DNA from: Antilocapra americana
Lineage: Eukaryota; Chordata; Mammalia; Artiodactyla; Antilocapridae
Assembly: GCA_007570785.1 (NCBI GenBank)
Contig: ML664161.1
Span: 12,553,618-12,617,617 of the forward strand
Direction: 5' to 3'
DNA length: 64,000 nucleotides
Shown: positions 1-10,307 of the stretch, one piece after another
How the letters are laid out: every line of letters starts with the position of its first letter
Position numbering within the stretch: the stretch's first letter is position 1
Notes under the pieces: model-generated
Seen by the model: only the letters and a program-made list of their open reading frames with translations
Database searches by the model: none
Told to the model about the DNA's origin: nothing
Position numbers and translations under genes: made by a program

Positions 1-17
1 AAATACTACTATATATT

Positions 18-148
18 CACCTCACATGAGGATATTGAGGCAAAATAACCCAGCATCACAAAGCTATTATACTATATGGTAGGACAAGGATTTGAACTCA
101 AGTGATCTGATTCTAGGATTTGGCAGCATAATTACTATACGATGCAGC
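18..148 (-). repeat. MIR SINE, antisense
   Basis: Reads like the reverse complement of MIR: a degraded 'gaggatattgaggcaaaataa' core (cf. gatgaggaaactgaggca), then 'ggatttgaactcaagtgatctg', then the tRNA-like 5' end. It is strongly diverged, as expected for this ancient mammalian SINE. Confidence 0.6.
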
Positions 149-362
149 CCTTACCTTAGTCAAAGGAATATACTTTGATCCTTTTGCTACCACCATTCAT
201 ATCAGATTGACTTCCAGTGAGTTATACAAACAGATGGAAAAACAAAAAAACAAAAATAATCTCAAAAGGAAAACAATACAAACATTACAAGGATAGTTTT
301 TAGTGTATTTTCAGATCAAAGGTGTATTTCACCTTCATATTACAGGAATACTCTAGTAAAGC

Positions 363-754
363 TGAGCACCGAAGAATTGATGCTTTTGAACTGTGGTGTT
401 GGAGAAAACTCTTGAGAGTCCCTGGGACTTCAAGGAGAGCCAACCAGTCCATCCTAAAGGAGATCACTCCTGGGTGTTCATTGGAAGGACTGATGTTGAA
501 GCTGAAACTCCAGTACTTTGGCCACCTCATGTGAAGAGTTGACTCACTGGAAAAGACCCTAATGCTGGGAAGGATTGGGGGCAGGAGAATGGGACAACAG
601 AGGATGAGATGGCTGAATGGCATCACCGACTCGGTGGACATGGGTTTGGGTATACTCCGGGAGTTGGTGATGGACAGGGAGGCCTGGTGTGCTGCGGTTC
701 ATGGGATTGCAAAGAGTCGGACACGACTGAGCGACTGAAATGAACTGAACTGAA
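363..754 (+). repeat. BovB LINE (RTE clade), 5'-truncated 3' end
   Basis: Contains the familiar BovB 3' segment (gaattgatgcttttgaactg, agtactttggccacctcatg, gagtcggacacgactgagcg) and ends in degenerate 'tgaac' repeats. The 10-bp sequence ctagtaaagc stands at 353-362 and again at 755-764, so it is flanked by a target-site duplication. Part of the left copy (aaagc) also agrees with BovB itself, suggesting microhomology at the 5' junction. Confidence 0.93.
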
Positions 755-867
755 CTAGTAAAGCAAAAGACCCCAGTAGACACACAACAACATAGAGTAA
801 CATACTTCATATTCTCAGAAGAGAAGATAATTCATTTTACATTTCTTTCCTCCTTGAAACACAGGGC

Positions 868-1085
868 TATTCCATTAAGAGCATGATTTTTGAGTCAGAA
901 AGATCAGGCTTCTAATTCTTCCCTGTCACTTACTTGCTTGATGATCTATGGCAGTTTGCTTAACTTAACTCTCAATTTCTATGAAATGAACATGCCAATA
1001 CAAGGTTTGGTGAATATTAAATGAGATAATTGTGTGAAGTGTCTGTGTCAAATTGCTTGACAGTGTCAAGAATGTTGCATTCTTT
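868..1085 (+). repeat. MIR SINE, sense
   Basis: Follows MIR order: 'ttaagagcatgatttttgagtcag', a region like 'cctgtcacttacttgcttgatg', 'gcagtttgcttaacttaact' and 'ggtgaatattaaatgagata'. These correspond to the tRNA head, the 'ctgtgtgaccttgggcaagt' core and the 'gaggattaaatgagat' tail. Confidence 0.65.
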
Positions 1086-1127
1086 CAACAATCAGTTTCT
1101 ATTTACTGGTGGTATTATTATCAGCAG

Positions 1128-1330
1128 TGGGTTTCCTTGGTGGCTCAGATGGTAAAGAATCTGCTTACAATGCAGGAGGCCTGGGTTTGATCCCTAGGTT
1201 GGGAAAATCCCCTGGAGAAGGAAATGGCAACCCACTCCAGTACACTTGCCTGGAGAATCCTATGGACAGAGGAACCTGGTGGGCTACAGTTCATGGATTC
1301 CCAAAGAAGCAGACACGACTGAGTGACTAA
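1128..1330 (+). repeat. Bov-tA SINE
   Basis: Complete tRNA-derived ruminant SINE. The head is 'ggtggctcagatggtaaaga', followed by 'gcaggaggcctgggtttgat', 'ctggagaaggaaatggcaac' and the BovB-like tail 'cagacacgactgagtgac'. It is mobilised in trans by BovB, whose 3' tail it shares. Confidence 0.92.
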
Positions 1331-1505
1331 CTCACAGTAGTAATAAATTTAATACTCTTAGTAGAATGTATTAGAATATTTTTGGTGGAAAGATTTTAAA
1401 AGTTGAATTGATGGTGCATCTTCCTTTTGACATCATGATTATAAAATGTTTATATTGTGCCTTTGAGATGCTCTGATCTATGATCGACCTACTTATCTTT
1501 ACCAG

Positions 1506-1704
1506 GTGATCAAACCAACACCCCTCAACTGCTAGCCCTGGCCTCACGCCTGCGGGAGAGTGCTGAACTCTTTCAGTCAGATGAGATGCGTCCTGCTAAT
1601 GACCCCAAGGAAAGATCTCCCATCCGTGTGCGGATGCTGAATGACATTCTCCAGGACATGGAGAAGAGCTTCCTAGTGCAGCATGCACCCCCAGGGTTTT
1701 ACAG
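1506..1704 (+). CDS. NAALADL2: Internal coding exon, TFR-like dimerisation domain (probable NAALADL2)
   Basis: A 199-nt exon bounded by a pyrimidine-containing AG acceptor ending at 1505 and a GT donor (gtagga) at 1705. The reading frame begins with two bases of a split codon, gives 65 uninterrupted codons and ends with two bases of the next codon. Recognisable stretches are LLALASRLRESAELF, RVRMLNDILQDMEKSFL and PPGFY. These match the helical C-terminal dimerisation domain of the M28B family (PSMA/NAALAD, transferrin receptor), where the corresponding FOLH1 segment reads RMMNDQLMFLERAF. The wording fits NAALADL2 from memory; no search was run. NAALADL2 is a type II membrane protein predicted to lack full peptidase activity. 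It spans more than a megabase with huge introns, which agrees with the absence of another exon in the next 62 kb. The domain family is secure; the exact gene is probable. Confidence 0.8.
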
Positions 1705-1975
1705 GTAGGAAGTGTGCTCAAATTTGGTATTTTCATGCCTCTTAATGAAATATTTGTGTTTAACTTTCAGAATATGATATGTACCTCTGTGAACTTAAGA
1801 CTTTTTATTTCGTTTTTTTTTTAATGTGAAGTAGTTATTTTACCTACAATTTGAGGCTCATTCTCCTCCTCTCAAAGCAAAGTTCAACTGCATACATGGT
1901 GAATAAAGAAAACTTTAGTTTTCTTTATATCTGTAGATATCAATATTATTTGTAGATATGGATATTATCTATATC

Positions 1976-2125
1976 TGTGATAAAGAACCTGCCTGCCAAT
2001 GCAGGAGACATAAGAGACAAGGGTTTGCTCCCTAGGTTGGGAAGATTTGCTGGAGAGAGAATTGCTACTCATTTCAGTATTCTTGCCTGGAGACTTTCAT
2101 GGACAGAGGAGGCTGACAGAGGAGT
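1976..2125 (+). repeat. Bov-tA SINE fragment
   Basis: Shows 'gataaagaacctgcctgcca', 'ccctaggttgggaagat' and 'cttgcctggagactttcatg' in Bov-tA order, but lacks the proximal tRNA head and the 3' BovB-like tail. Older and more diverged than the copy at 1128. Confidence 0.8.
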
Positions 2126-2164
2126 CACATCTTTTCCAAGATCTTTCACACTTAGATTGTTAGA

Positions 2165-3110
2165 GAGTATTAAGCATCATGACCTAGGCTATACAGTTTG
2201 TTTTGTAAATAAGTTAGTTTGTATCATTTTTTTTTTTTGGATTCACCATTTAAGTGATGTCATAGATGTATGTCTTTGTCTGACATTTCAGTGAGTATGA
2301 TAATCTCCAGGTATATCCAAGTTGCTACAAATGGCATTATTTTTCTTTTTAATGGATGAGAAATATTCCATTGTACATATAGACCACATCTTTTTCTATT
2401 ACTCTGTCAATGGACATTTAGGTGGCTTCCTTGTCTTGGCTATTGTAAACGATACTGCAATGAACATGGGGTGCATGTATACTTTCAAATCATGGTTTCT
2501 TCCAGATATATATGTTCAGGAGTGGGACTGCTGGATCACATGCTGGATCTATTTTTAGTTTCATATGGTTCTCTATAGTGTCTGTACCAATTTTCATTCC
2601 CACCAAGAGTGCAGGAGGGTTCCCTTTTCTCCACGTCTTCTCCAGCATTGACTGAAGATATTTTGATGATGGCCAGTCTGACCCATATGAAGTGATATCT
2701 CATTGTAGTTTTGATTTGCAGATCTCATTGTAGTTTCAATTTGTGGATCAACTGAAAAAGCCTTGCAACCCTGGGATCCCACTTGATCATGGAGTGTAAC
2801 AATTTTAACATATTGTTGGATTCAGTTTGCTAGTATTTTGTTGAGGGTTTTTACATCTATATTCATCAGTGATATTAACCTGCACTTTTCTGTGGCATCT
2901 TTGTCTGGTTTTGGTATCAGAGTGATGGTGGCCTCACAGAATGTGTTTGGAAGTGTTCCTTCCTCTGCAATATTTTGAAATACTTCAGAAAAAATAGATG
3001 TTAGCTTCAGGAGGGTAGGAGCTAACTCTCCTCTAAGTGTTTGGCAGGGCTTACCTGTGAAGCCCTCTGATCCTGGACTTTTGTTTCCTAGGAGGTTTCT
3101 TTTCTTTCTT
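2165..3110 (-). repeat. L1 LINE, antisense, with internal deletion
   Basis: On the complement, 2165-2740 is L1 3'UTR and ORF2 C-terminus (plus-strand text 'aaatattccattgtacatat', 'gcaggagggttcccttttct'). About 2755-3110 is a distant ORF2 reverse-transcriptase segment ('ttggattcagtttgctagta', 'gaagccctctgatcctggac'). The block between the RT segment and the C-terminus is missing. Stops and frameshifts throughout; a dead copy. Confidence 0.85.
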
Positions 3111-3259
3111 TTTCTTTTTTTTTTTTTTTGTAATGTTCCCTGAACTCTATTATGATAAATTTTTTACAAAGGATTACCCCCAATTTTTCTCCTTGAAAAA
3201 CATTAGTTATGAGTATAAAAAACATACATTTATACCAAGTTCAGTTTTGGGGCTTTTGG
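3111..3259. other. Poly-T tract and unassigned AT-rich sequence
   Basis: A T-rich run at about 3113-3130 is followed by about 130 bases without a recognised family. The 12-mer ctttgagctata at 3260-3271 is the left TSD copy of the next element. Confidence 0.4.
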
Positions 3260-3271
3260 CTTTGAGCTATA

Positions 3272-4301
3272 GTTGCTCATTCGCTGCAAGTTGTGTCACT
3301 CTCTGCAACCCCACGGACTGCAGCATACCAGGCCTCCTTGTCCTTCACCATTTCCCAGAGTTTGCCTAAGTTCACATCCATTGAATTGGTGATGCCATCC
3401 AACCATCTCATTCTCACTCAACCTGTTCTCTTTCTTCCTTCAATCTTTCCAAGCAGCAGGGTCTTTTCCAATGACTTAGCTCTTCACATCAGGTGGCCAA
3501 AGTATTGGAGCCTCAGCTTTAGCATCAATCATTCCAATGAATATGCAGGGTGGATTTCCTTTAGGATTGACTGGTTTGATCTCCTTGCAGTCCAAGGGAC
3601 TCTCAAGAATCTTCTCCAGCACCAGAGTTTGAAGGCATCAATTCTTTGGTGCTCTGCCTTCCTTATGGTCCAACTCTCACATCTGTACATGACTACTGGA
3701 AAGACCATGGCCTTGGCTATATGGACCTTTGTTGGCACAGTGATTTTTTTTTTTTTTTTTGCTTTTTAATATGCTGTCTAGGTTTGTCATAGCTTTTCTT
3801 CCAAGGAGGAGGTGTCTTTTAATTTCATGGCTGTAGTCACTTCTACAGTGATTTTAGAGCCCCAAAGAGGAAATATGTCAATGCTTCCACCTTTTCCCCT
3901 TTTATTTGCCATGAAGTGATAGGGCTGGATGACTTGATCTTAGTTTTTTTTTTTTTTTTTAGTACTGGGTATTAAGCCAATGTTTTCACTCATCTTTCAC
4001 ACTCATCAAAGGGCTCCTAGTTCCCCTTTGTTTTTTGCCATTAAACTGGTATCATCTGCATATCTGAGGTTGTTGATATTTCTCCCAGCAATCCTGATTC
4101 CAAATTGTAACTCATCCAGCCTGGCATTTCCCATGATGTGTTCCCGTAAGTTCAATAAACAGGGTGACAATAAACAGCCTTGTCATACTCCTTTCTCAAT
4201 TTTGAACCAATCAGTTGTTACAAATAAGGTTCTAACTGTTGCTTCTTGACCCATATACAGGATTCTCAGGAGACAGGTAAGACGGTCTGGTATTCCCATA
4301 T
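3272..4301 (-). repeat. BovB LINE, antisense, 5'-truncated, with TSD
   Basis: The complement is BovB from the reverse transcriptase through to the 3' end. Plus-strand text includes 'tccattgaattggtgatgcc', 'tggccaaagtattggagcct' and 'gactactggaaagaccatgg'. The complement of 4051-4062 encodes the RT catalytic box YADD, intact, although frames elsewhere are broken. It is flanked by the perfect 12-bp duplication ctttgagctata at 3260-3271 and 4302-4313. Poly-T runs at 3743-3760 and 3943-3960 are later expansions. Confidence 0.95.
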
Positions 4302-4313
4302 CTTTGAGCTATA

Positions 4314-4477
4314 CACTATATAATTTAGAATCAGTGACTCTTTGCTTGTAATAAAATGCTAGCAAGTTGATCTTTAAAATTTTTGGCATCTTGAAATTGA
4401 AAATGGACTAATTGTGTCTACCTGGACCTCAAGGGAAAAAGCAGAAGAAACGCTGGTGCTTGTTTCCATTTTTTCAC
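4314..4477. other. Unassigned intron sequence
   Basis: AT-rich sequence between the BovB and the minisatellite; no known repeat, exon or signal recognised. Confidence 0.5.
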
Positions 4478-5175
4478 AGTATAGTACATAATCCAGTGTA
4501 CACTCTGGTACTCATCTGATGTACAGTTCAAGCACACATCTGGAGCACATCTAGATCACCTGTACATTGTGTACAGTCCCAGGTACAGTAGCATACATTC
4601 AGTGTACATTGTGTACGGTCCAGTGTACAGTCCATGCACATCCAATGTATATTATATACAGTGTATAGTACAGTGTACAGCCAGTGTACATCGTGCATTC
4701 TAGTGTACATTCCAGTGTACAGTCCAGTATACACTCCAGTGCACATCTGTACAGTCCAAGTACACAGTTGGACACAGCTGGAACACATCTGGAGAATCAG
4801 ACATACAGGCCAAGAGCACAGGTGGAGCACATCTGGACAATTAGATATGCAGGCCAGGTGCACAGCAGCAACACAGCTGGAAAACATCTGGAGCATAGTT
4901 GGACACATTTGGAGAATTATATTCAGGCCAAGTGCATAGTTGGGCACACCTGGGATACAGGTGAGCACATCTGGTGTACAGTCCAAGAGAACATTCCAGT
5001 GTACCGCCCCCCATATGACCAGTGTGCAGTTCAATGTACACCAGTGTACAGTGCTATGTACTCCAGTGTATGTCCAGGGTAGACAGTGCAGTGTACACTC
5101 CAGTGTGCATTCAATGTACATTCTACTGTATGTCCAGTATACAGTGCAATGTATGTCCAGTGTACGCCCAGTGTC
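4478..5175. repeat. Degenerate TGTACA-rich minisatellite (~11-12 bp unit)
   Basis: About 700 bp built from variants of ccagtgtaca(g/t)t(c), unit about 11-12 bp, often as ~22-bp doublets. By eye about 16 exact TGTACA hexamers occur, against roughly 0.2 expected by chance. The middle (about 4745-4975) is a different sub-array with longer ~45-75 bp units built from 'acacagctgga', 'acatctgga' and 'caggccaag'. Because TGTACA is self-complementary and the unit lacks stops, both strands show long open frames (one of 197 codons on the minus strand, 4528-5121). These have extreme composition and no domain, so they are not called as genes. No family name recognised. Confidence 0.85.
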
Positions 5176-5737
5176 TGTCTCTTCTCCAGGTCCATAAGAT
5201 CCTATGAATGTCTCTTAGAGTCATTATTAGAAGAAATGGCAAAAAAACATATAGTCAATAGATTCAAAGAAGGAAGGATAAAAGGAACAGAATTTAAGTG
5301 AACTGAAAACTGGATTGCTTGACACTGAATTCAGGTCAGTGATGTGCCAGAGCTCTCTTGTTCTGGCCCACACAAGCAACATTAAAAACGTTAGGAATTT
5401 TGCCACCTGATTGTCAAGCCCTTTACAGCTTGAAATAACAAGCACTACACATCAGGACTTTTGGTTATCAGGAAGTCTATGTTTGAGTGGACAACTGACA
5501 TCCCTGATATGGTACAGTCAGTCCAAGCTCATGTCCATGCAACAGGTCATGCCACTGAAACTCCTGGATGCCAGTGTCTGGAAGTTCATGTCCCAAGTAT
5601 CTCCCTGGTGTGTCCCTTTTCTCTTATCCTGCCATCTCTGTCTTAGTTCCTATCTTGATGGTCTCTGTCCTAGATTATTGCTGTTGCCTCCTGGCCAACT
5701 CTACCCCTGGAACAATATTATTTTTAAATCTACCATT
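5176..5737. other. Unassigned intron sequence
   Basis: No repeat family or exon recognised between the minisatellite and the next SINE. Short open frames here have no domain or splice context. Confidence 0.5.
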
Positions 5738-5835
5738 AGAGGGACTTCCCTGGAGGTCCAGAGGCTAAAACTCTGCACTCCCACTCCACTTCACACCTGG
5801 TCAGGAAACTAAGATCCTGCGTGCCTCAGTGTGTC
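5738..5835 (+). repeat. CHR/tRNA-type SINE (cetartiodactyl)
   Basis: Shows 'gggacttccctggaggtcca', 'aggctaaaactctgcactcc' and 'ctggtcaggaaactaagatc', the pattern of the tRNA-derived CHR SINEs shared by whales and ruminants ('acttccctggtggtccag'). Diverged and 3'-shortened. Confidence 0.7.
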
Positions 5836-6453
5836 TCATGATTTCCTAAAGTTCATCAGGGTGGGCTGGGCTCCCCTGGGATGCATGGAGCCTCCGCAGC
5901 TCATTCTGCATTTTGTTCCCGGGTAGCAGGAGCAGAAGCTGTCGCTGGGCCATCAGGTCACCATGAGCATAAGTAGGAAGGCTCTTTAATATACTCTTTG
6001 CCTCTCAGTTGCCATGAACACTTGAGAGGAGTGATACTCTAATGTGTGCTTCCTGATTTCTGAGGCCTCAGAACCATATTCAGATTTTCCTACCTGATCC
6101 TCTAAGAGGTTCTTCAGGATTGTTGTAGACTGAGGGTCCCCAAATCTGTCTGTGCTGTAGTGGAGTTCCTTATACCTCTAGGAGCTCCACTAGCTTCCCA
6201 CAGTAACTAGAGGAGAAAACTGGCAATATAAGTTATCTGCCTTCAAGAAGTTTAATTCAAGGGGGAAAATATATAAATCATAATAAATTTCCAGAATACT
6301 TATGCAAAGTACTCAGTGAATGCTACAGGTAAGGTGTGCTGTTGGGATTCACAGAAGAGAGAAATTATCTTGTGGCAGTCAGAAAATTTACAGAGGAAGG
6401 GAAAAAATTATCTGGTCTTCAGGGAATGGTAGGATACCCAATAAATTTGGGAG
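5836..6453. other. Unassigned intron sequence with a GC-richer patch
   Basis: About 5860-5960 is noticeably richer in G+C than the surroundings (cccgggtagcaggagcagaa). No open frame with splice sites and no repeat identified. The pentamer gggag at 6449-6453 abuts the following LTR. Confidence 0.45.
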
Positions 6454-6783
6454 TGCTATAGACTGAATGTTTGTGTCTTCTCAAAATTTGTATGCTGTGA
6501 CCTAATGATAATGTTTGGAGATGAGGCCTTTAGAAGATAATTAGGTCATGAGGACACTCATAAGTGGAATTAGCACTCTTACAAAAGAAACCTCCTTCAC
6601 CCATACTGCTATGTGAAGACAGAGTCATCTATAGTTCACCAAGCAACCCCTAACCAGACATGGAATCTGCCAGCACCCAAATCTTGGACTTCTCAGCCTC
6701 CAGACTGTGGAAAATAATATTTGTGTTGTTTATAACTCACTCATTCTATAGTGTTCTGTTGTAGCAGCCCAAACTAACTAACA
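6454..6783 (+). repeat. Solo LTR of a mammalian MaLR/ERVL-like element
   Basis: Begins TGCTATAGACTGAATG and ends ...CTAACTAACA. The body ('taattaggtcatgaggacac', 'gaatctgccagcacccaaat', 'tggacttctcagcctccaga', 'gttgtttataa') belongs to a widespread ancient mammalian repeat that I place among LTR elements. A 5-bp gggag occurs just outside both ends (6449-6453, 6786-6790), agreeing with a 5-bp duplication. The exact family is from memory and uncertain. Confidence 0.55.
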
Positions 6784-6785
6784 AA

Positions 6786-7914
6786 GGGAGCATTACTAGG
6801 GAAGGATAAAGTGAATAGAGAGATACAAAGCAGAAGCTGTGTGTGGTGTGCTGGGGAGTGAAGCACAGAAAGTGGAGTCTTTTGAATTGTTATTGGTTCA
6901 TGATTATGGAAAGGTAGGAAGGAACCAAATGATAGAGTTCCATGCATGCTCTGTTGAGAGCTTTGGGCATTAATTTTTTTAAACAAAATATGCTATTAAC
7001 AAACGTCTGTTAACTCATCTGGTCTTCCAAATAGGGTGCCCTGGAGCTGGGAAGTCAGGGAAACTATGGATTTAAGAAAGGCATGAAATGGTGAGAATAT
7101 GATTTGGCATGTTGTTGTCAGGAATGAAAAGCAAATCCAATTTGGGAGATGGTTTTAGGGAAGAATAGGAAAATTTAACCAATTAGTGGTTGTGGGCATT
7201 TTATTTTGGGTTCACATGGAGCTAGGCAGATGAACCAGGGTTGAGTGGTAGAACCAGGGTTGAGGCTCCTCTCTGCCCATTTCTCCAGCCAGTTAGTTAA
7301 GAAACTCAGTATCTTTGCTCTCCATGTAACTGTATGGAAATCTGTTAAGAAAAGTAACTTCCAAAGTCCTTTCCCTCTAAAAATCTGATTTAATGCACAT
7401 TCACTGCATTAACTCTCCCAAACTCTACAGCCAAGGGGAATCCTACTAATCCTGAGGAAGAGGTATAAGAAAGAGCACAATGATAGACTGTAGTGGTATA
7501 ATGAAAAGATGCTAAGAGCTCCAGAGGTACTGAGATTGTTAGGCAGTGGGGAGCAGACACAATGATGTATACGATTAGGAACTTCCTAAGGGGAAGTGTG
7601 TTGAAAACTACAAAACATTGCAGAAATATTACTACTATCAAAATTCAGCAAGTCAAGATCTAACTTGTTGCCCCTGAGTAGGGAGGAGATTATGTATTTT
7701 CTTAAGAATTATGAATCTTCTCTGTCCCTCCTTCTTTTATTATAGTTCTAATATGGACTGCTTTCCTGCTCCAGGGAACTGGCATATCTGCAGATGATAT
7801 ACTGTGGAATCTATGTTTTGTTGCTGGATTCCTTTTAGCTTCCCATAGTTCTCAGCAAAGGTGGACTAAGGAGTATGATCCAGTGATCTATGCATTCTCC
7901 AATAAAATATATAT
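6786..7914. other. Unassigned intron sequence
   Basis: About 1.1 kb of ordinary AT-rich sequence with no exon, RNA gene or confident repeat. An old L1 may begin near the right end. Confidence 0.45.
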
Positions 7915-9340
7915 TTGTAAAAAATAGAGTGGTTTTAAGTTTAGAGGAAAATTGAGCAGAAGGGACAGAGTTCTCATACAATCCTTCATAGGCACAAACA
8001 ATTCCCTCAGCTCCCAACACATAGTTCCCTACTATTAACATCGTATAGCAGTGTAGTGCGTTTGTTACAGTTGATGAGCCAATGTTGATGTATTATTAAC
8101 TAAAGTTCATAGTTTATATTAGGATTCATTTTTGTTTGTTCTTTACATTCTATGGATTTTGACAAGTTTAATGGCACACAGCCACCATTTCAATATCATA
8201 CAGAATAGTCTCTTTGCCCTAAAAAAATCAGTGTTCCACCTATCCCTCCCTCCACCTCTGACAATCACCGATCTTTTTACTATCTCCAAGTCATATAGTT
8301 TGAATCATACAGCGTGTAACCTTCTCATTTAGGCCTCATCACTAAGCAACATGAATTTGTTTCTTCCACATTAATGTCTCTTTATCACCGAACAATATTC
8401 CATTGCACAGGTGTAGTAGTTTATTTATCCGTACACCAACTGGAGGACATTTTGATTGCTTTCAAATGTTCACAATTATGAACTAAGCTGTAATGTACAT
8501 CTGTGGGCCGGTTCTTGTGCAGATGTACATTTTCAACTCATTTAGGTAAATACCAAGAAGCACAACTGCTAGATCATATGATAAGCCTATGTATAATTTT
8601 GCAAGAAACTGCCAAACTGCCTTCCAGACTGGCTGTACCATTTTGCATTCTCACTAGCAATAAAGAAGACTTTTGGTTGCTCCACTTCCCCATTAGCATT
8701 TGCTGTTATCAGTACTGTGAAGTTCATTCATTTTAAGAGATGGGTAATGTTATTTCATTGTTTTTATCTGCAGTTCTCTAATGACATATGATGTTGAGCA
8801 TCATTTTGTATATTTTTTTTCTATCTGTATACCTTCTTTGGTGAGGTGTTTGTTCATATCTTTTCCATATATTTTGAGTTAGATGTTTACTTACTGTTGA
8901 GTTTTTAAGATTTCTTTTTATATTTTAGATGCCAAAACTTTATCAGGTATGAATACTGCAAATAGTTTTCGAAGAGTGACTGTTGCAGAGCAGAAGTTTT
9001 AAATTTTAATGAAATCTAACTTATCAATTTTTTTCATCAATTATTATTTTGGTATTATATCTAACAGCCCATCATCAAACCCAGGGTCACACCTAGATTT
9101 TTCTCCTGTGTTGTCCTCTAGGTATTTTATAGTTTGGTGTTTTATATTTAGGTCACTCATCCATTTCCAGTTAATTTTTGTGAAAGGTGTAAGGTCACTG
9201 TCAAGATTCATTATTTTTGCATGTGGATATCTTATGCCAGCAATATTTGTAGGAAAAAAAAAAACTATTCTTTCCCATTGCCTTTCTTCTTTTGCCATAC
9301 GATTTTGGATTATCTCTTGGGTAAAGACGTAGGAGTGGAA
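7915..9340 (-). repeat. Old L1 (L1M-type) 3' region, antisense
   Basis: The complement is an old L1 3'UTR and ORF2 end. Plus-strand text runs 'aatattccattgcacaggtg', 'cttccagactggctgtacca', 'tttgcattctcactagcaat', 'gttcatatcttttccatata' and on through the ORF2/3'UTR region. Highly diverged; no long frame survives. The right boundary is approximate. Confidence 0.75.
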
Positions 9341-9565
9341 TTGCTAATCCTATGATGAAACAGGAAGGTTTGAGAGGGATGAAATTCCCTTCCCCAGATT
9401 GCAATGATATCACAATAATTACCCTTTGACAAAATATTTCACCCTGACAAAGTTTTGTCTGGAGATTAGGCCTTTTTGATAGAGAAGGTTATGGAGGATT
9501 TCCTGATATTTAACTTTTTCCTGCCACAACCATCAGGGGATTTTTCTCAGCTTCTTACATGATCT

Positions 9566-10307
9566 AGAATACCTCTACTGGAGATGGAGACAAGATGATA
9601 GAGTAGAAAGACAAGAACTCACCTCATTTTTATGAAAACAGGAGAACCACTAACTTCTAAACAACCATCAGGAAAATAAAAGTTGGAACCTACCAGAAAA
9701 GATATCCTATATCCAAAGACAAGCAGCCATAACAAGTTGGTAGGAGAGGAGTAACTGCAATAAAATCAAATCTCATACTCACCAGGTGGGTGATGAACAA
9801 ACTGGAAAATAATTATACCACAGAAGTTCTCCCACAGGAGGGGAAGTTCTGAGCTCCATGTCAGGATCCATGGCTTAGGGTTCTGGCAATGAGAAAATGA
9901 TCCCCCAGAGAATTTGGCTTTGAAGACCAGTGGTATTTGATCACAGGAACTCCACAGGACTGGGCGAAACAGAAACTACACTTTTGGAGGGTCCACACAA
10001 AGTCTCATGCACATAAGGATCCAGGGAAAAAGAAGTAACCTCATAAGAGCGTGGGCCAGACCTACCTGCTGGTACTGGAGGATCTCCTGCAGAGGCGCAG
10101 GGTATTAAATCTCACCAACTCTGCATTACAGGGGTCCCAAAGGAGAAAGGACCTGAGAAAATATTTGAAGCGATTATAACTGAAAAGTCCCCCAGCATGG
10201 GATAGGAAATAGTCAACTAAATCCAGGAAGCCAGAGTCCCAGACAGGATAAATACAAGAAGGAACATGCTTACATGTACAGTAATCAAACTGACAAAAAC
10301 TAAAGGC
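9566..10307 (+). repeat. L1 5'UTR joined to ORF1 fragment
   Basis: 9566-10110 matches an old L1 5'UTR ('agatgatagagtagaaagac', 'gggtccacacaaagtctcat', 'ctggtactggaggatctcct'). From about 10140 it jumps into late ORF1 ('gagaaaatatttgaagcgat', 'agtcccagacaggataaata'), so much of the UTR and early ORF1 is deleted. Cut off by the following BovB. Confidence 0.75.

Noticed and set aside
1128..1330. Bov-tA SINEs as functional tRNA genes
   Set aside because: They retain only a tRNA-related head with a BovB-like tail and no foldable mature tRNA.
4528..5121. 197-codon minus-strand open frame as a gene
   Set aside because: It is a by-product of the stop-free TGTACA minisatellite; composition is extreme, the opposite strand is equally open, and there is no domain or splice context.
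4478..5175. CRISPR-like array
   Set aside because: Units are contiguous and degenerate with no uniform spacers, and the genome is mammalian.
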